A stretch of 7,311 bases of DNA from Hyphomicrobiales bacterium (GTDB lineage: Bacteria; Pseudomonadota; Alphaproteobacteria; Rhizobiales; Kaistiaceae). The DNA lies in assembly GCA_017305815.1 (NCBI GenBank), contig JAFKJZ010000112.1:2021-9331 (forward strand), given 5' to 3'. A program made the translations under genes and the position numbers. The notes under the pieces were generated by a model that saw nothing but the letters and a program-made list of their open reading frames with translations, had not been told where the DNA came from and searched no databases. Below, piece after piece: positions 6,250 through 7,311 of the stretch (positions are counted from its first letter, which is position 1; the number at the start of each line of letters is the position of its first letter).

Positions 6250-6255
6250 GGAGGT
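6250..6255 (+). promoter_or_regulatory. Ribosome binding site deciding the TTG start of the CYTH-CHAD gene
   Basis: GGAGGT is a perfect match to the anti-Shine-Dalgarno sequence. It ends four bases before TTG 6260. The other in-frame candidates are GTG 6254, which overlaps it, and GTG 6269, which is 13 bases away; both fit worse. No in-frame ATG exists before the CYTH core. Confidence 0.6.
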
Positions 6256-6259
6256 GGTC

Positions 6260-7311
6260 TTGCATAGCGTGCGGGGTGGGGATGGGGAGCTTGGCGCGGC
6301 GCGGCGGCATGCCCCCTGGGCGGCGGACCCGGCGGGCGACGAGGAGACGGAACTGAAGCTCCTGTGCCGCGATCCGGCGGATCTCGACCTTGTCGCGGCG
6401 ATGCCGCTCCTGGCCCAGGCGGCCGCGAGGCGCACCCGGCAACTGGTCTCGACCTATTACGACACGCCGGACTACAGGCTGCTGCGGCAGGGCTATACGC
6501 TGCGCGTCCGCGACGATGTCGGCCGCTATATCGTGACGGTCAAGGCGAAGCGCGGACCGGGGTTGACCCGGTTCGAGCGCGAGGAACGGCACAGTTCGGC
6601 GCAGCTCGATCGCCAGCAGCTGAAGCGCCTGCTTCCCGTCGCGCTCCTCGACGCGCTGGAGGGCGAGCCGCTCTTGCCGGTGTTCGTGTCGCGGATCGAG
6701 CGCGAGGAGGTCACGCTCGATTTCGCCGGCGCCTCGATCGAGGTCGCCATGGATCGCGGCCGGGTCATCGCCGGCGCGCGGGCCGAGCCGTTCGTGGAGC
6801 TGGAGCTGGAGCTGAAACGCGGCCCGGTCGCGGCGCTCTACGCGCTTGCGCTGGAGCTTTCGGCCGATGTGGCGCTGGTGCCGAGCGCGCGCACCAAGTC
6901 GGATCGCGGCTTCGCCCTCGCGCTCGGCAGCGCAGGATTGCCCGAGCCCGGCGCGAGCGTCGCTCCCTCGCTCAGGCGCGACATGACGAGCGACGAGGCG
7001 ATGTTGGCCATCCTTATCGCCGCCCTGGCGCAGGCGGTTGATCACCTGCCGCGGGTGGGCGATGCGGGCGATCCCGAGGGCGTCCACCAGCTTCGCGTGG
7101 CGCTGCGCCGGATCCGCGTGGCGCTGTGGTTGGCGCAGCAGGTCGGCCCGCCGGAGAAGGCGCGCGCCTTGTCGGCCGAGGCCGCCTGGCTGGCGAATGA
7201 GCTCAGCGACGCCCGCGAATGGGACGTGCTGGCGACCGAGACGATGCCGGCCGTCGCCGACCGGGGCCTGGAAGGCGAGGGCTTTCGGGAGCTGGCGGCG
7301 CGCATCGAGCC
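6260..7311 (+). CDS. CYTH-CHAD domain protein, putative inorganic triphosphatase (3' end cut off by window)
   Basis: A cytoplasmic protein joining a CYTH triphosphate-tunnel domain to a CHAD helical domain. CYTH proteins of this architecture hydrolyse inorganic triphosphate or related substrates with a divalent metal; CHAD domains bind polyphosphate. Using the TTG start at 6260, the CYTH hallmark ExExK is ETELK at 29-33. The rest of the tunnel follows: STYYDT (64-69), LRVRD (81-85), VKAKRG (94-99), FEREE (105-109), IEREE (146-150), ELELELK (180-186) and KSDRGF (213-218). The CHAD domain begins near 240 with the conserved HQLRVALRRIR (276-286; H276, R279, R283, R284) and LSDAREWDVL (315-324). 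350 codons are visible, and complete relatives are about 500 aa, so the end of CHAD is missing. The N-terminal 28 residues before ExExK look non-conserved. It is divergent from the transport operon and has no evident link to it. Confidence 0.92.
   Translation, partial: MHSVRGGDGELGAARRHAPWAADPAGDEETELKLLCRDPADLDLVAAMPLLAQAAARRTRQLVSTYYDTPDYRLLRQGYTLRVRDDVGRYIVTVKAKRGPGLTRFEREERHSSAQLDRQQLKRLLPVALLDALEGEPLLPVFVSRIEREEVTLDFAGASIEVAMDRGRVIAGARAEPFVELELELKRGPVAALYALALELSADVALVPSARTKSDRGFALALGSAGLPEPGASVAPSLRRDMTSDEAMLAILIAALAQAVDHLPRVGDAGDPEGVHQLRVALRRIRVALWLAQQVGPPEKARALSAEAAWLANELSDAREWDVLATETMPAVADRGLEGEGFRELAARIE

Larger units (their letters stand above)
5707..6259. other. Divergent intergenic region (553 bases)
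   Basis: No credible gene is seen here on either strand; the open frames have no recognisable protein, no good ribosome site and cross the AT-rich island. The part next to the binding-protein gene (5707-5994) is GC-rich and would be transcribed as its leader; it holds a GC palindrome at 5841-5855 and a hairpin at 5940-5960. An AT-rich island at about 5995-6048 probably holds promoter and operator sites. The part next to the CYTH-CHAD gene (6055-6259) is GC/purine-rich, with GGCAA four times between 6113 and 6152, and would be that gene's leader. Confidence 0.7.

Noticed and set aside
5703..6435. Minus-strand small frames (5703-6008 and 5998-6435) upstream of the binding-protein gene
   Set aside because: They overlap the binding-protein start or the CYTH-CHAD coding region and look like noise translations of GC-rich leader sequence.
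6227..7087. Minus-strand 286-codon frame opposite the CYTH-CHAD gene
   Set aside because: It is antisense to a well-supported CYTH-CHAD gene and rich in Arg, Gln and Ala without motifs.

Overview
The window is GC-rich (well above 60% G+C by eye) with strong third-position G/C bias. Codon use and the style of the genes suggest an alphaproteobacterium, probably of the Hyphomicrobiales/Rhizobiales. That placement is an inference from protein style, not from a marker gene. I see no rRNA, tRNA, CRISPR, transposase or phage gene.

Most of the window (5706 down to 1) is one minus-strand operon. It runs in transcription order: a Tat-exported family-1 solute-binding protein (5706-4363); a MalF/UgpA-type permease (4270-3338); a MalG/UgpE-type permease (3341-2421); a Gfo/Idh/MocA-family NAD(P)-dependent oxidoreductase (2424-1372); and a D-aminoacylase-type amidohydrolase (1375 to beyond the left edge). 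The last four genes are joined by three consecutive 4-base ATGA overlaps. The binding-protein gene is separated from them by a 92-base gap with two strong inverted repeats, a layout that usually lets a binding protein be made in excess of its membrane partners. No ABC ATPase is in the window; it lies further left or elsewhere in the genome.

The divergent intergenic region, 5707-6259, has an AT-rich island at about 5995-6048 that stands out from its surroundings. It contains a nested dyad (TGTCCG-N7-ATCATATGAT-N7-CGGACA, all centred on 6036.5) and three 7-bp-spaced TCAA direct repeats. This is the best candidate for the operon's promoter and operator, and it would give the binding-protein mRNA a leader of nearly 300 nt.

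On the right, the plus strand carries the first 350 codons of a CYTH-CHAD protein, a putative inorganic triphosphatase/polyphosphate-associated protein. It probably starts at a TTG codon at 6260 behind a perfect GGAGGT, and it runs off the right edge. It looks functionally unrelated to the operon.

Read together, the operon looks like an uptake and catabolic module. An ABC importer brings in a ligand that may be both sugar-like and N-acylated. The amidohydrolase would cut an N-acyl or other amide/cyclic bond and the oxidoreductase would act on a polyol or sugar part. The substrate is unknown. Both enzymes belong to divergent subfamilies: the amidohydrolase has Asp where characterised D-aminoacylases have the metal-bridging Cys, and the oxidoreductase lacks two of the usual Rossmann glycines and the usual catalytic-motif Asp. 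The pairing is the most interesting part of the window.
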